A stretch of DNA of 64,000 nt, from contig CBDDCH010000002.1 of assembly GCA_965226215.1 (NCBI GenBank), positions 4,154,001-4,218,000 on the forward strand, in the 5' to 3' direction. The notes beneath the pieces are model-generated. The model was not told the origin of the DNA. It was given only the letters and a program-made list of their open reading frames with translations, and searched no databases. Made by a program: the position numbers and the translations under genes. Position 1 is the stretch's first letter. Each line of letters starts with the position of its first letter. This document shows positions 54,998 through 63,333 of this stretch, one piece after another. Origin of the DNA: G963668345 sp965226215 (GTDB lineage: Bacteria > Acidobacteriota > Terriglobia > Bryobacterales > UBA6623).

Positions 54998-56095
54998 ATG
55001 GGGATTCCGGGTAGATACGGTATCACGCTGTTGGCGCTGTGTCTTTTCCTAACGGCCCGCTTCGCGGCCTGGGGCCAAGAGAGTTCAACATCAGCCCCTC
55101 GCTTCCCGACCGGACCGGAGGTGGGCGAACGAATCCCGGCTTTTGCGGCTGTTGATCACAGGGGCCGGCAGCAAACGTTCGACCGCCTCAAGGGACCGCG
55201 CGGCTTACTACTCCTGTTCAACCGCTCCGCGGATTGGTGACCGTTTTGCAAAGGCCAACTGGTCCAGTTGGAACGCAGGCGCAGGGATTTCGAAAGGCAG
55301 GGCTTCCAGGTAGCCGCCCTGAGCTTTGACACCGTAGAGACGCTCAGGCACTTCTCCGAGCGAGTGGGCATCCACTATCCTTTGCTCGCGGATCCGGAAT
55401 CCAAGGTGATACGAGCTTTTGGCCTCTTGAACGAGACTGTTCCGGCGGATCACCCTTTCCACGGGATTCCCAACCCCGGAGCTTATCTAATAGACGAAAA
55501 GGGAGTCGTTCAGCAGAAGTTCTTCGAAGAGAAATACAGTGACCGCTTCACGGCCGGTCACATGCTGGTCCGGGCGCTCGGCCGAGACGCCGACGGTTCC
55601 CGGGTCGAGCAGGAAACCGATCACCTCTATTTGACGACCTCGTCGAGCGACCAGATGGTCAGACCGGGAAACCGAGTCGCCTTGGTGGCCGAAGTTGATC
55701 TCAAGCCCGAGATGCACGTGTACGCGCCCGAGGTGGCGGGGGGGTATATTCCGGTCGAATGGGAAATGGAAGCAGTCAAGGGACTGGTGAACTTCTCGGC
55801 GCTCTATCCCGAAGCGGAGACGCTATACTTGCCTGCCATCGATGAGACGGTTCCCGTGTACCAAGGCTCGTTTCGGATCGTTGCCGATTTGACGTTGGGA
55901 ATGCAGGAGGACCTGGAACCCCTGCTCAACTCGGACGGTGACCTTGTCGTCAACGGATCCTTCCGCTACCAGGCTTGCGACGACAAGATGTGCTACCTAC
56001 CTTCGACGATACCGTTGGAGTGGAGGTTCCAAGTCGAGCCACTCGATCGGACGCGCGTGCCTAAGGAGCTGCGGCGGGGGAAGCAGACTCGATAA
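54998..56095 (+). CDS. Putative selenoprotein: redoxin (U-x-x-C) fused to a DsbD-alpha-like domain
   Basis: Read through one TGA (55238-55240), the frame gives 365 aa. Order: signal peptide (ITLLALCLFLTARFAAWG), AhpC/TSA-like redoxin domain (about 40-195; GERIPAFAAVDHRG, LLLFNRSADW-U-PFCKGQL, PLLADPESKVIRAFGLLNE), then a DsbD N-terminal-like domain (about 205-350) with its Cys pair in FRYQACDDKMCYLPS. TGA replaces the first Cys of the W-C-P-F-C-K motif (position 81; C84 retained). A perfect hairpin begins 14 nt later (separate entry). No other stop or frameshift disturbs the frame, and the downstream part is well conserved in character. Alternative: nonsense mutation. Likely periplasmic thiol/selenol reductase; follows the ECF/anti-sigma pair. 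Confidence 0.85.
55255..55271 (+). promoter_or_regulatory. Candidate bacterial SECIS hairpin
   Basis: CCAACTG-GTC-CAGTTGG: seven perfect pairs, the loop beginning 21 nt after the UGA, within the 16-37 nt window known for SelB-binding hairpins. A G in the first loop positions (GGTC, as in E. coli fdhF) is present. It is inside coding sequence and in frame. Confidence 0.7.
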
Positions 56096-56273
56096 AACGA
56101 CGGTTGGGGCGCGGCGTTGCTGGTGGAGTTCGAAGAAGTCAGATTCCAAGGCTAAATTTTGGCTGGAGTGATGCAACTTGCAGGTCTGTGTGGAGCAAGT
56201 TGATGTTCAGCCAAACCGAAGGCTCTCTGCGCCCTAGCTTTATAAGTTACTGAATTAAGAAGGAGAAAACACA

Positions 56274-56632
56274 ATGAGGACCCAAACCATCGGGGACCTT
56301 TGAGCGACCATAGAGCGGGCCTTGAGGTCTTTGCAAGGGTTTCGTGATCTGCCCTCGGAGCTGCAGGCCTTGCGATACCTGGTTCCTGAAGGCGCCGTTC
56401 CCGAAGTATCCCTTCGTATAGAGACGATAACCGCAAGATCCGCCGAAGCGCCTCGGCCGACTACTGGAAACCCGCCTCTTGTCAGGCCGTTATCACCTAC
56501 GAAACGGAAGGAAAGCGGACTCCTGCCGTTCAACGGCTGAAACCGCCCAGTGTTCTTACTGCCGAGCTGTTCCGGCCCATTCGAATCAAGGGTGAAAGGC
56601 TATCTCAAACGGTTCTTGATCAGCGGCGGTAG
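56274..56632 (+). pseudogene. Degraded small gene (stop plus frameshift)
   Basis: A strong ribosome site (AAGGAG) 7 nt before an ATG opens MRTQTIGDL, then TGA at codon 10 (56301), then a continuing frame ATIERALRSLQGFRDLPSEL... A shift around 56418 moves to a second frame, RRSASADYWKPASCQAVITY, ending at 56632. Together they would make a ~118-residue protein with no recognised family. TGA could replace a Trp codon. Not judged a second selenoprotein, because no Cys/redox motif or hairpin fits. Confidence 0.5.
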
Positions 56633-56678
56633 GACGCTGAAGTCGAAGTTGTGTTTCCTTTCCGGTTAAGGTAACAGC

Positions 56679-57593
56679 ATGGTCCCGCTGGGAGTGGCGA
56701 TCACCGCGGCTGCAGCCCTCTCTCTATTCGCTGCGTACTGGCGCAGCGCGAAGACCGGGTCCTATGCCGCCTACGGTTGGATAGGCCTCAGCGTAATCGC
56801 CGCGGCGGAGATGGCGCTCTACCTCGAAGTGAAACCGGTTGCCGTCTACTTCACTCCCATTGTTTGGACTGGCTATATCATGGCTATCGATGCCGCGGTT
56901 TTCAGCCTCCGCGGGCGGTCACTGCTTCGCACCGAGCCCCAAGCCTTCGTTTGGATGGCCATCCTTTCCATCTTCTTGTGGTTCGTGTTCGAGGGCTACA
57001 ACATGCGGCTGCGAAATTGGACCTACGTCGGACTCCCTAGGAATTTCGTGGCCCGCTACGTCGGCTACGGCTGGTCCTTCGCCACGATCTGGCCGGCCTT
57101 GCTCGAAACAACCGAGTTTCTGCTAGCCACCTGCCTTAGAGGACGGCCTTCCGCCCCAGAGCCTCCCGTTCCACGCAAGACAACCGGTCCATGGATCGTA
57201 GTAGGGCTGGCGATGGTAACAATCCCTCTGCTTGTCCCGCTCGATTGGGGCGTTTACCTATTCGGCTCGGTCTGGGTGGGCTTCATTCTGCTGATCGATC
57301 CGCTGAACTATCGTGCCCGGCGGCCAAGTGTGTGGGGCGATATCTCGGAAGGGTCCTGGGGGCGGCTGTGTGGGTTGATGCTGGCGGGAGGCACATGCGG
57401 AATCTTTTGGGAGTTCTGGAACTATTGGGCGGAAGGCAAGTGGTTCTACATCTTTCCCATACTCGAGCAGTGGACCATCTTTGAGATGCCCGTAGTGGGA
57501 TATCTGGGGTTTCCTCTTTTCGCCGTCGAGGTCTTCGCCCTCTATGTCTTTGTGGTTTCGTGGCTCAAACTGCCCTTCTACGAGCCACGGTGA
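56679..57593 (+). CDS. Multi-span membrane protein, unknown function
   Basis: 304 aa, eight to nine membrane helices, Trp/Tyr rich (for example AYGWIGLSVIAAAEMALYLE, AILSIFLWFVFEGYNMRLRN, FWEFWNYWAEGKWFYIFPIL). GTCGIFWEFWNYW is a distinctive segment. No family I can name. A start earlier than 56679 has no support. Downstream of the redoxin gene and pseudogene, upstream of the glycosyltransferase. Confidence 0.75.
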   Translation: MVPLGVAITAAAALSLFAAYWRSAKTGSYAAYGWIGLSVIAAAEMALYLEVKPVAVYFTPIVWTGYIMAIDAAVFSLRGRSLLRTEPQAFVWMAILSIFLWFVFEGYNMRLRNWTYVGLPRNFVARYVGYGWSFATIWPALLETTEFLLATCLRGRPSAPEPPVPRKTTGPWIVVGLAMVTIPLLVPLDWGVYLFGSVWVGFILLIDPLNYRARRPSVWGDISEGSWGRLCGLMLAGGTCGIFWEFWNYWAEGKWFYIFPILEQWTIFEMPVVGYLGFPLFAVEVFALYVFVVSWLKLPFYEPR

Positions 57594-57873
57594 GCACGGG
57601 CAACCCTTCCCCTCCCCATCAGCCATACGCACGCCCGTTCACGTTGCGCACGCCGCCGCTTCTCGCGTCTGGTGTGACCCGGTAGGTCGTCGGCATGAGA
57701 TTCTCTAATGGCGACGGTTTTGGAGGAGGGGTTGGGCCGAGCAGCGGGAGATTCGCCGGTCACCCACGCGACAGCCGCACAAAACACCTCAGTTTTGTAC
57801 CAAAGGAAACTAAAAACATTACCTTTCGTGTTATATTATCAACAGTTCTCGCTCTAGATACCGCCTTTCTCAA
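57594..57873. other. Intergenic region before the glycosyltransferase
   Basis: 280 bp. An AT-rich patch near 57826-57845 (TTCGTGTTATATTATC) contains a TATATT that may be a -10, with no clear -35. No gene or repeat seen. Confidence 0.4.
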
Positions 57874-59640
57874 ATGTTATGGCTCGATCGGCTGGCAGCC
57901 GAGATGCTCCTTCCCCTCGCTGCGTGGGTGTTCGCGAGCAGTCTGGATGATCTCTTCCTAGACGTCTGCTTCTTCTTCGTCTGGTTGCGTTCTCGTTGGC
58001 AGAGGGCGCCGCTCTACGGCTTCTCCCTCCGTCCCCGTCCGGCCCAACGGGAGCGCAAGATCGCGCTTGCGATTCCCTGCTGGGAAGAGGCGGGCGTGAT
58101 CCGGGAAATGCTGGAGAACAATCTGACAGCCATCAAGTATGGCAACTACGAAGCCTGGGTGGGGCTTTATCCGAACGACACGGCAACGATCGATGAAGTG
58201 GCGAGATGCAAGGCGAGGTTTCCGCGTATTCGTTACGTCATCTACCCCCATGCCGGCCCTACGACCAAGGCCGATTGCCTGAACTGGATCATGAAGGGAA
58301 TCCGGGATCATGAGGAGGCTACTGGCGAGCGTTACGAAATCTTCGTGCAACATGATGCCGAGGACGTGATCCCACCGAGTTCGCTGCGCGTTATCAACGA
58401 CCACATCGGGCGCTATGACATGGTACAGTTCCCGGTCTTTCCTTTAGCCACGCCGGTGTGGGACATCACTCATGGCACCTACTGTGACGAGTTCGCCGAA
58501 TTCCACCTGAAAGAGCTTCCTCTACGGGTGCGGCTCGGCGGCTTTCTGCCGTCGGCCGGCGTGGGCACAGCCTATCGACGAGAAGCCCTCGATAAACTGT
58601 TGGCTGCCCACGGGGACGAACTGTTCGACCCTACAAGCTTGACCGAGGATTACTTCACCGGCCTCGAGCTTCACCGCTTAGGGTGCAAGCAGCTATTCCT
58701 TCGCCGGCCCTCCGAAGGCCGCGCCGGCACAAGCTCCCGTGACGAACGGATCCTTACCGGAAACTCAACGACGTCGGGCCCGTTCGCCGTACGATCCTAC
58801 TTCCCGCGCAGTTTTCGGAACGCGATACGCCAGCGATCTCGCTGGATTACGGGGATCGGGCTGCAATCTTGGCAGCGTTTCGGCTGGCGGGCGGGCCGGG
58901 GGCAGTTGTACTGGCTCTGGAGAGACCGAAAAGGGTTGGTCAGCCATCCGGTGGCGCTGTTGGCGAATGCAATCTTTTGCTACGCGTTGGCGCGCTGGAG
59001 TTGGGCATATGCCGCCGGCACACCCTGGTACTTCGGCGAGATCATTTTGTCACAACCCATCTTCGTCTGGCTGCTACTCGTCAATTTCGGGACGCTAACT
59101 TGGCGCCTGGCGGTCCGCTCGGTTTGTAGCGCCAAGATCTACGGATGGGGACACGCGCTCACCACGCCTATTCGCGCTCCGTGGTCCAACCTGATCAAGT
59201 TCTGCGCCACTTGGAAAGCGATCGTAGGCTTCGCCGTCTCGCGGTTAAGGGACCGCCCGCTCCAATGGGTAAAGACGTCCCATGCCTATCCCAGCCTCCG
59301 AGTATTGATGAAATACCGGCAAAGACTGGGGGACATCTTGGTCGCGAGCCGGCGGCTTAGCCGTTCGGAAGTCGAAGAGGAGGCAGGAAAGAAACAGATC
59401 GCGCAGCGCCTCGGCGAACACCTTGTCGAAAGCGGTCATATCAGTGAACTCGAACTCTACGAGGCGCTCAGCCGGCAACATGGTCTGCCGTTCCGCTCGT
59501 TATTGGGCGCCGCGGACGTTGAGAATCGAGCATTGTTGTCTTTGCCGGCCCGTGTTGCTTCCAATCTGCGAGTTGTCCCCTTCCAGGTGGATGGGTCCAG
59601 TAGGCTATGGCTGGCCAGCCCGGAACTCCCGACCGAGTAG
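57874..59640 (+). CDS. NfrB-like family 2 glycosyltransferase with C-terminal MshEN (c-di-GMP-binding) domain
   Basis: 588 aa. GT-A core with CWEEAGVIREML, the D-A-E-D metal site in QHDAEDVIPP (161-164), T-E-D-Y acceptor motif (257-260) and QRSRW (320-324) of processive synthases. Several membrane helices lie between about 350 and 415. The last ~110 residues (LGDILVASRRLSRSEVEEEA, LGEHLVESGHISELELYEAL, SRQHGLPF) match the MshEN/GspE-N fold. E. coli NfrB has the same domain order: its MshEN domain binds c-di-GMP and it makes an exopolysaccharide used as a phage N4 receptor. Function here inferred: c-di-GMP-activated surface polysaccharide synthesis. Confidence 0.85.
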   Translation: MLWLDRLAAEMLLPLAAWVFASSLDDLFLDVCFFFVWLRSRWQRAPLYGFSLRPRPAQRERKIALAIPCWEEAGVIREMLENNLTAIKYGNYEAWVGLYPNDTATIDEVARCKARFPRIRYVIYPHAGPTTKADCLNWIMKGIRDHEEATGERYEIFVQHDAEDVIPPSSLRVINDHIGRYDMVQFPVFPLATPVWDITHGTYCDEFAEFHLKELPLRVRLGGFLPSAGVGTAYRREALDKLLAAHGDELFDPTSLTEDYFTGLELHRLGCKQLFLRRPSEGRAGTSSRDERILTGNSTTSGPFAVRSYFPRSFRNAIRQRSRWITGIGLQSWQRFGWRAGRGQLYWLWRDRKGLVSHPVALLANAIFCYALARWSWAYAAGTPWYFGEIILSQPIFVWLLLVNFGTLTWRLAVRSVCSAKIYGWGHALTTPIRAPWSNLIKFCATWKAIVGFAVSRLRDRPLQWVKTSHAYPSLRVLMKYRQRLGDILVASRRLSRSEVEEEAGKKQIAQRLGEHLVESGHISELELYEALSRQHGLPFRSLLGAADVENRALLSLPARVASNLRVVPFQVDGSSRLWLASPELPTE

Positions 59641-59905
59641 GTTCAACAAACGGTCTCTAGTTATTCCTCCTTGACACCCACCTTCTTACTCATCACCCCC
59701 ACGAACTACAACTATCTGGTCAGACGCCCTGAAGCACAACCTGATACTCCTGAGATGGCTCACGCCGCCGCGGGAGACTGATTCGACCCCGAGCGACGGC
59801 GGACTCCGGTTCACTCCTAAGAGCTGGCGAACTGACGGGCGAACAGCCTGTGGTGCAGGAGCGTCTGATGTATCACGGCTGCCGCAGCCGCTAAGATGTA
59901 CCGTT

Positions 59906-61180
59906 GTGAGGGATAGAACGAACGCTGGGTCGAGTCGGGCGCCTAAGTCTCTGTTTTCTGTCATTGCGCCGGGAATTCTGCTGGCTGCCACAGGCGTCGG
60001 CGCCGGCGACCTGATGACCACGAGTTTGGCCGGCTCGGAAGTAGGGCTAGGGCTCATGTGGGCAGCGGTCGTGGGAGTAGTCTTCAAGTTTACCCTGACC
60101 GAAGGGATTGCGCGCTGGTGGCTAGCCACCCAATCGACGCCGCTCGAGGGCTGGGCGTGGCGCCTGGGTGGCTGGATTCGGTGGGCGTTCTTCGCTTATC
60201 TCCTGCTTTTCACCTTGGTGGTGGGAGGGGCGCTGGTCACCGCCTGCGGCGTGGCGGGCGGCGGGCTGGTTCCCCTGGGAGATCCCGTTACCTCGAAGGT
60301 CGTCTGGGGGATCTTCCATTCGATGTTGGGCTTGGCATTGGTCTGGTATGGGAGCTTCGCGCTGTTCGAAAAGTTAATGACGTATCTAGTCGGGATCATG
60401 TTTGTCACAGTGATTACGACCGCGGTTGCGATCGGTCCGGACTGGGGCGAAGTCGCGCAGGGGTTCATTCCGTCTATTCCGGCAGGCCACGGAGGGTGGG
60501 TGCTAGCAGTCGTTGGAGGTGTAGGAGGAACGGTCACGCTACTCTCCTACGGCTACTGGATGCGCGAGGTCGGCCGTCGCGGTCTGGAGGATGTGCGGGT
60601 TTGCCGCATTGATCTGGCCGTGGGAAACGGAATGACGGCACTATTCGGAATGGCGGCGCTCATCATCGGCTCAGGAGTTCAACTCGAGGGTGGAGGAGCG
60701 GACCTGCCGATCCGGATGGCTCATCTCTTGCGGGCCGCGATCGGTCCCTGGGGCTATTGGATTTTCCTGATGGGGTTTTGGGGCGCGGTTTTTTCAAGCC
60801 TTTTGGGCGTGTGGCAGAGCATCCCCTACATGTTTGCTGACTTTCTGGAGTTAGGGGCCGGCAAGGCTCCAGGCCTCAGGCGGCAGACGGACCTTCGCGG
60901 CAGCAAGCCCTATCGGGCATACCTGGTGTTCATCGCAACGGTGCCATTGGTGTTTCTTTGGGCATCGGTCAGGGAAATCCAGTTGGCGTACGGCATTATC
61001 GGCGCTTTCTTCCTGCCCCTGCTGGCATTGACCCTGCTGCTGCTCAATAACCGCCGCTGCTGGGTGGGGTCCGATTTTCTGAATCGCCGGCTGTCCAACG
61101 GGATTCTCGTAGCGGCGTTATTGTTTTTCGCCTACCTTGGGGCCGGGCAAATCTACGAACGGCTAACGGATCTTTTCTGA
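59906..61180 (+). CDS. Nramp-family divalent-metal transporter, divergent
   Basis: 424 aa, 11 membrane helices predicted. The helix-1 signature, DPGN in manganese/iron Nramps, is VGAGDLMTTSLAG (31-43) here, and helix 6, normally MPH, reads LLSYGYWMREVGR. The Asn and Met metal ligands are therefore not conserved, as in Nramp-related transporters for magnesium or unknown ions. GTG start at 59906. No Mn riboswitch was recognised upstream. Confidence 0.85.
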   Translation: MRDRTNAGSSRAPKSLFSVIAPGILLAATGVGAGDLMTTSLAGSEVGLGLMWAAVVGVVFKFTLTEGIARWWLATQSTPLEGWAWRLGGWIRWAFFAYLLLFTLVVGGALVTACGVAGGGLVPLGDPVTSKVVWGIFHSMLGLALVWYGSFALFEKLMTYLVGIMFVTVITTAVAIGPDWGEVAQGFIPSIPAGHGGWVLAVVGGVGGTVTLLSYGYWMREVGRRGLEDVRVCRIDLAVGNGMTALFGMAALIIGSGVQLEGGGADLPIRMAHLLRAAIGPWGYWIFLMGFWGAVFSSLLGVWQSIPYMFADFLELGAGKAPGLRRQTDLRGSKPYRAYLVFIATVPLVFLWASVREIQLAYGIIGAFFLPLLALTLLLLNNRRCWVGSDFLNRRLSNGILVAALLFFAYLGAGQIYERLTDLF

Positions 61181-61313
61181 TCGAAACAGCGCCTGAAAAC
61201 CGATTCCTGGCCCGAGGTCGTTTTGCAAGGCGGGAGGGCCACACCACAGCAAAGGCCGGCGAGAAATGACTTTGGTCAACTCTGCGGCGAATCACTCGCA
61301 GGTCGGGGCTGAT

Positions 61314-61342
61314 TTGACACCTCACCGATCGTCCCGTAGGAT
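61314..61342 (+). promoter_or_regulatory. Sigma-70 promoter upstream of DUF2007 gene
   Basis: -35 TTGACA (61314-61319, perfect), 17-bp spacer, -10 TAGGAT (61337-61342). The expected start point near 61349 leaves about 6 nt before the TTG at 61355, so the mRNA may have almost no leader. Confidence 0.75.
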
Positions 61343-61354
61343 TGCCTCAAAGAC

Positions 61355-61780
61355 TTGCCGGAAGAACTGGTCACTGTAGCCTCGTACGCTACTGCTCAAG
61401 AAGCTCAGATCGTTAAAGGTCTCCTGGAGTCCCATGGCCTCCTAGTCTTCCTCCAAGACGAGCATACGATACGAATGTATCGGCTCTACTCGAACGCACT
61501 CGGTGGCGTCAAAGTTCAGGTGCCAAGCTCGGACCTACCGGCTGCTCGCGAGATCCTTACCCCCGCTCCAGATGCGAGCGAAAGGCGCACCGAGCCGGAG
61601 GCGGACTGGGGCATCTGTCCAAGATGTGGAAACCGGGACGTAGAGCTTTGCCTCAACATTCAACCTTCCTTGTTTTCCTTGGTTCGTTTGGCCTTCTTGT
61701 TTTTTCGTCCAAGAGACGAGCTGGAATGCCGGGGCTGCCGACACGTCTGGAAGGGCATTCGTTCTGAAGTCGGGAGCTGA
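61355..61780 (+). CDS. DUF2007 (signal-transducing-like) protein with zinc ribbon
   Basis: 141 aa. N-terminal DUF2007 fold (ELVTVASYATAQEAQIVKGL, NALGGVKVQVPSSDLPAARE), related to PII-like ferredoxin folds, then a zinc ribbon with CPRCGNRDVELCLN and CRGCRHVW. No hydrophobic anchor except possibly LVRLAFLFF. Role unknown. TTG start close behind the promoter at 61314-61342. Confidence 0.82.
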   Translation: MPEELVTVASYATAQEAQIVKGLLESHGLLVFLQDEHTIRMYRLYSNALGGVKVQVPSSDLPAAREILTPAPDASERRTEPEADWGICPRCGNRDVELCLNIQPSLFSLVRLAFLFFRPRDELECRGCRHVWKGIRSEVGS

Positions 61781-62200
61781 ATCCTGCGACGAGTGAGGCT
61801 GACCTGAGGTCGGCCCGGCGGGCCGGAGGACCCGCGCCACAGTTAAGCTGTATGTATACCGAAGATTCGCAGGGCCGCCACTGTGCCCGCCGGGATAGCT
61901 TGAAGCCCAGTGGCACCCCCTAGGTTGCTGGTTTTTGAACGCGGAGCCCAGAACTTCGGCCTGAATAGTGCTGCGCACGCTCCGTGGCAGCAATGTGCAC
62001 GCTTGGTGGCAGCGGGTTCACGCTTGGTGGCAGCGTGCGCTAGTCTGGGTCGATCGACGGCGAAGCCGAGACCAGCGCTAGCTGTCGTCTTTCGCCTAAA
62101 GATTGCGACACCTAGGATGCCTGTGAGCGCTATCATTTAAACTAGGTGAGTCGCTGAAGGCGTTCTCACGGTGCGTCAAGCAGAAGAACTGTCCCTGCGT
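61781..62200. other. Non-coding gap with REP-like and tandem repeats
   Basis: Contains a solo REP motif like those flanking the RAYT gene (GGTCGGCCCGGCGGGCCGGA, 61805-61843) and two tandem copies of CACGCTTGGTGGCAGCG (61998-62014, 62019-62035). No gene seen. Confidence 0.5.
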
Positions 62201-62969
62201 CTAGCGCTTGCTCACCGTGTCGCTAAGAGCATTCGCCACCCAGATGTTGGCCCCATCGAAGGCCATCAAGATAGGAAAAACGCCCACGTCGAAGGTACCC
62301 AGCGGCAGCCCGTTGCTGGCCCGCAGCTTGCTCACCGTGCCGTCAAGCGGATTCGTCACCCAGATGTTGGCCCCATCGAAGGCCACCCCGCGAGGACCAT
62401 TGCCCACGGCGAAGGTGCCCAGCGTCATCCCGTCACTGGCCCGCAGCTTGCTCACCGTGCCGTCAAACTGATTCGTCACCCAGATGTTGGCCCCATCGAA
62501 GGCCACAAAGCTAGACTGATTGCCCACGGCGAAATCATTGCCGGCCTCACTGGCTTCATACCAGCGCAGCAGGGCCACCTGAAGTGGATTCAACTGCCTG
62601 GCCTCCAGGGCCGCCACTCCCGTCCCCAGGGCCGCGATGTCCCCTTCATTGGTTGTCACGCGGCCGTCCAGGGCCGTGATATCCCCCTCATTGGTTGTCA
62701 CGCGGCCGTCCAGGGCCGTGATGTCCCCCCCCATTGGTTTCCACGCGGACGTCCAGGGCCTCATCTGCCGCCTGCCGTGCGGTGGCTTCGCTCGTGTCTG
62801 CATCTTGGCGATCCAGCGTCTCCGCCTCCAAGTCGGATTCTAGCCGTGTTACGCGGGAGAATAAGTTTTGGGCTTGAGCCATCAGGGCGATTGGAGCCTC
62901 GAAACTCATCACTCCCACAAGGATAACGGCAGAGACCAACGAGGGTGCCCAACTGGTAAGCTTTTTCAT
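62201..62969 (-). pseudogene. Secreted coiled-coil/beta-propeller protein, frameshifted
   Basis: Two overlapping frames make one gene. Frame 1 (62969 down to the break): signal peptide (LVSAVILVGVMSFEAPIALM), then a coiled coil (TRLESDLEAETLDRQDADTS). Frame 2 (to 62201): GDITALDGRVTTNEGDITAL repeats, then three propeller blades of ~44 aa, each with FDGANIWVTN and DGTVSKLRAS. The break is at a run of eight G (C on the top strand, 62726-62733) where the repeats show one extra base. Three blades are too few for a closed propeller, and the last ends in SKR-stop, so the 3' end is also truncated. Either decayed or a phase-variable surface protein. Confidence 0.8.
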
Positions 62970-63333
62970 GCTTCCTCCTTTTTTGTGATTTAAGCCGGAA
63001 TTTCAATGTCTGGCTGCAAGCAAAAAGACTTTCCTCTAGGCTTAGCGCGGCGGGGGCAGCCAGACCGCGCCGGGTGCTACTTGCCTGTGGCACGCGAGGG
63101 AAACGAGAGAATGGTACTTCAAATTACGCGCGGAAGTCTATTCAACTTAAAGTTCATCGTGGAAGTAGTACCTTTGTAACTTAGTGTCCCCTCCGCACCC
63201 TATCCTCTTTGTTTTTAATCTCTTTCCTACCCCACACCACAGCCCCCCGCGCATCCCCGGCACTGCCACACAGGTTGAAAACAACTACAGAAACGCGGGT
63301 TAGGGAAGGTTAGCAGCCAGTCCCTGCGGTGCA
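62970..63333. other. Non-coding gap before glmS 3' end
   Basis: 364 bp between convergent-facing ends; the pseudogene promoter side lies near 62980 (TTCCTCCTTTTTTG). No gene, no RNA gene seen. Confidence 0.4.

Noticed and set aside
55238..55240. TGA as a simple sequencing error or nonsense mutation
   Set aside because: Cannot be excluded, but its exact placement on the active-site Cys and the following perfect hairpin make recoding the better explanation.
59686..60129. 147-codon leftward ORF overlapping the Nramp start
   Set aside because: Antisense to a clear coding region; low-complexity composition without motifs.
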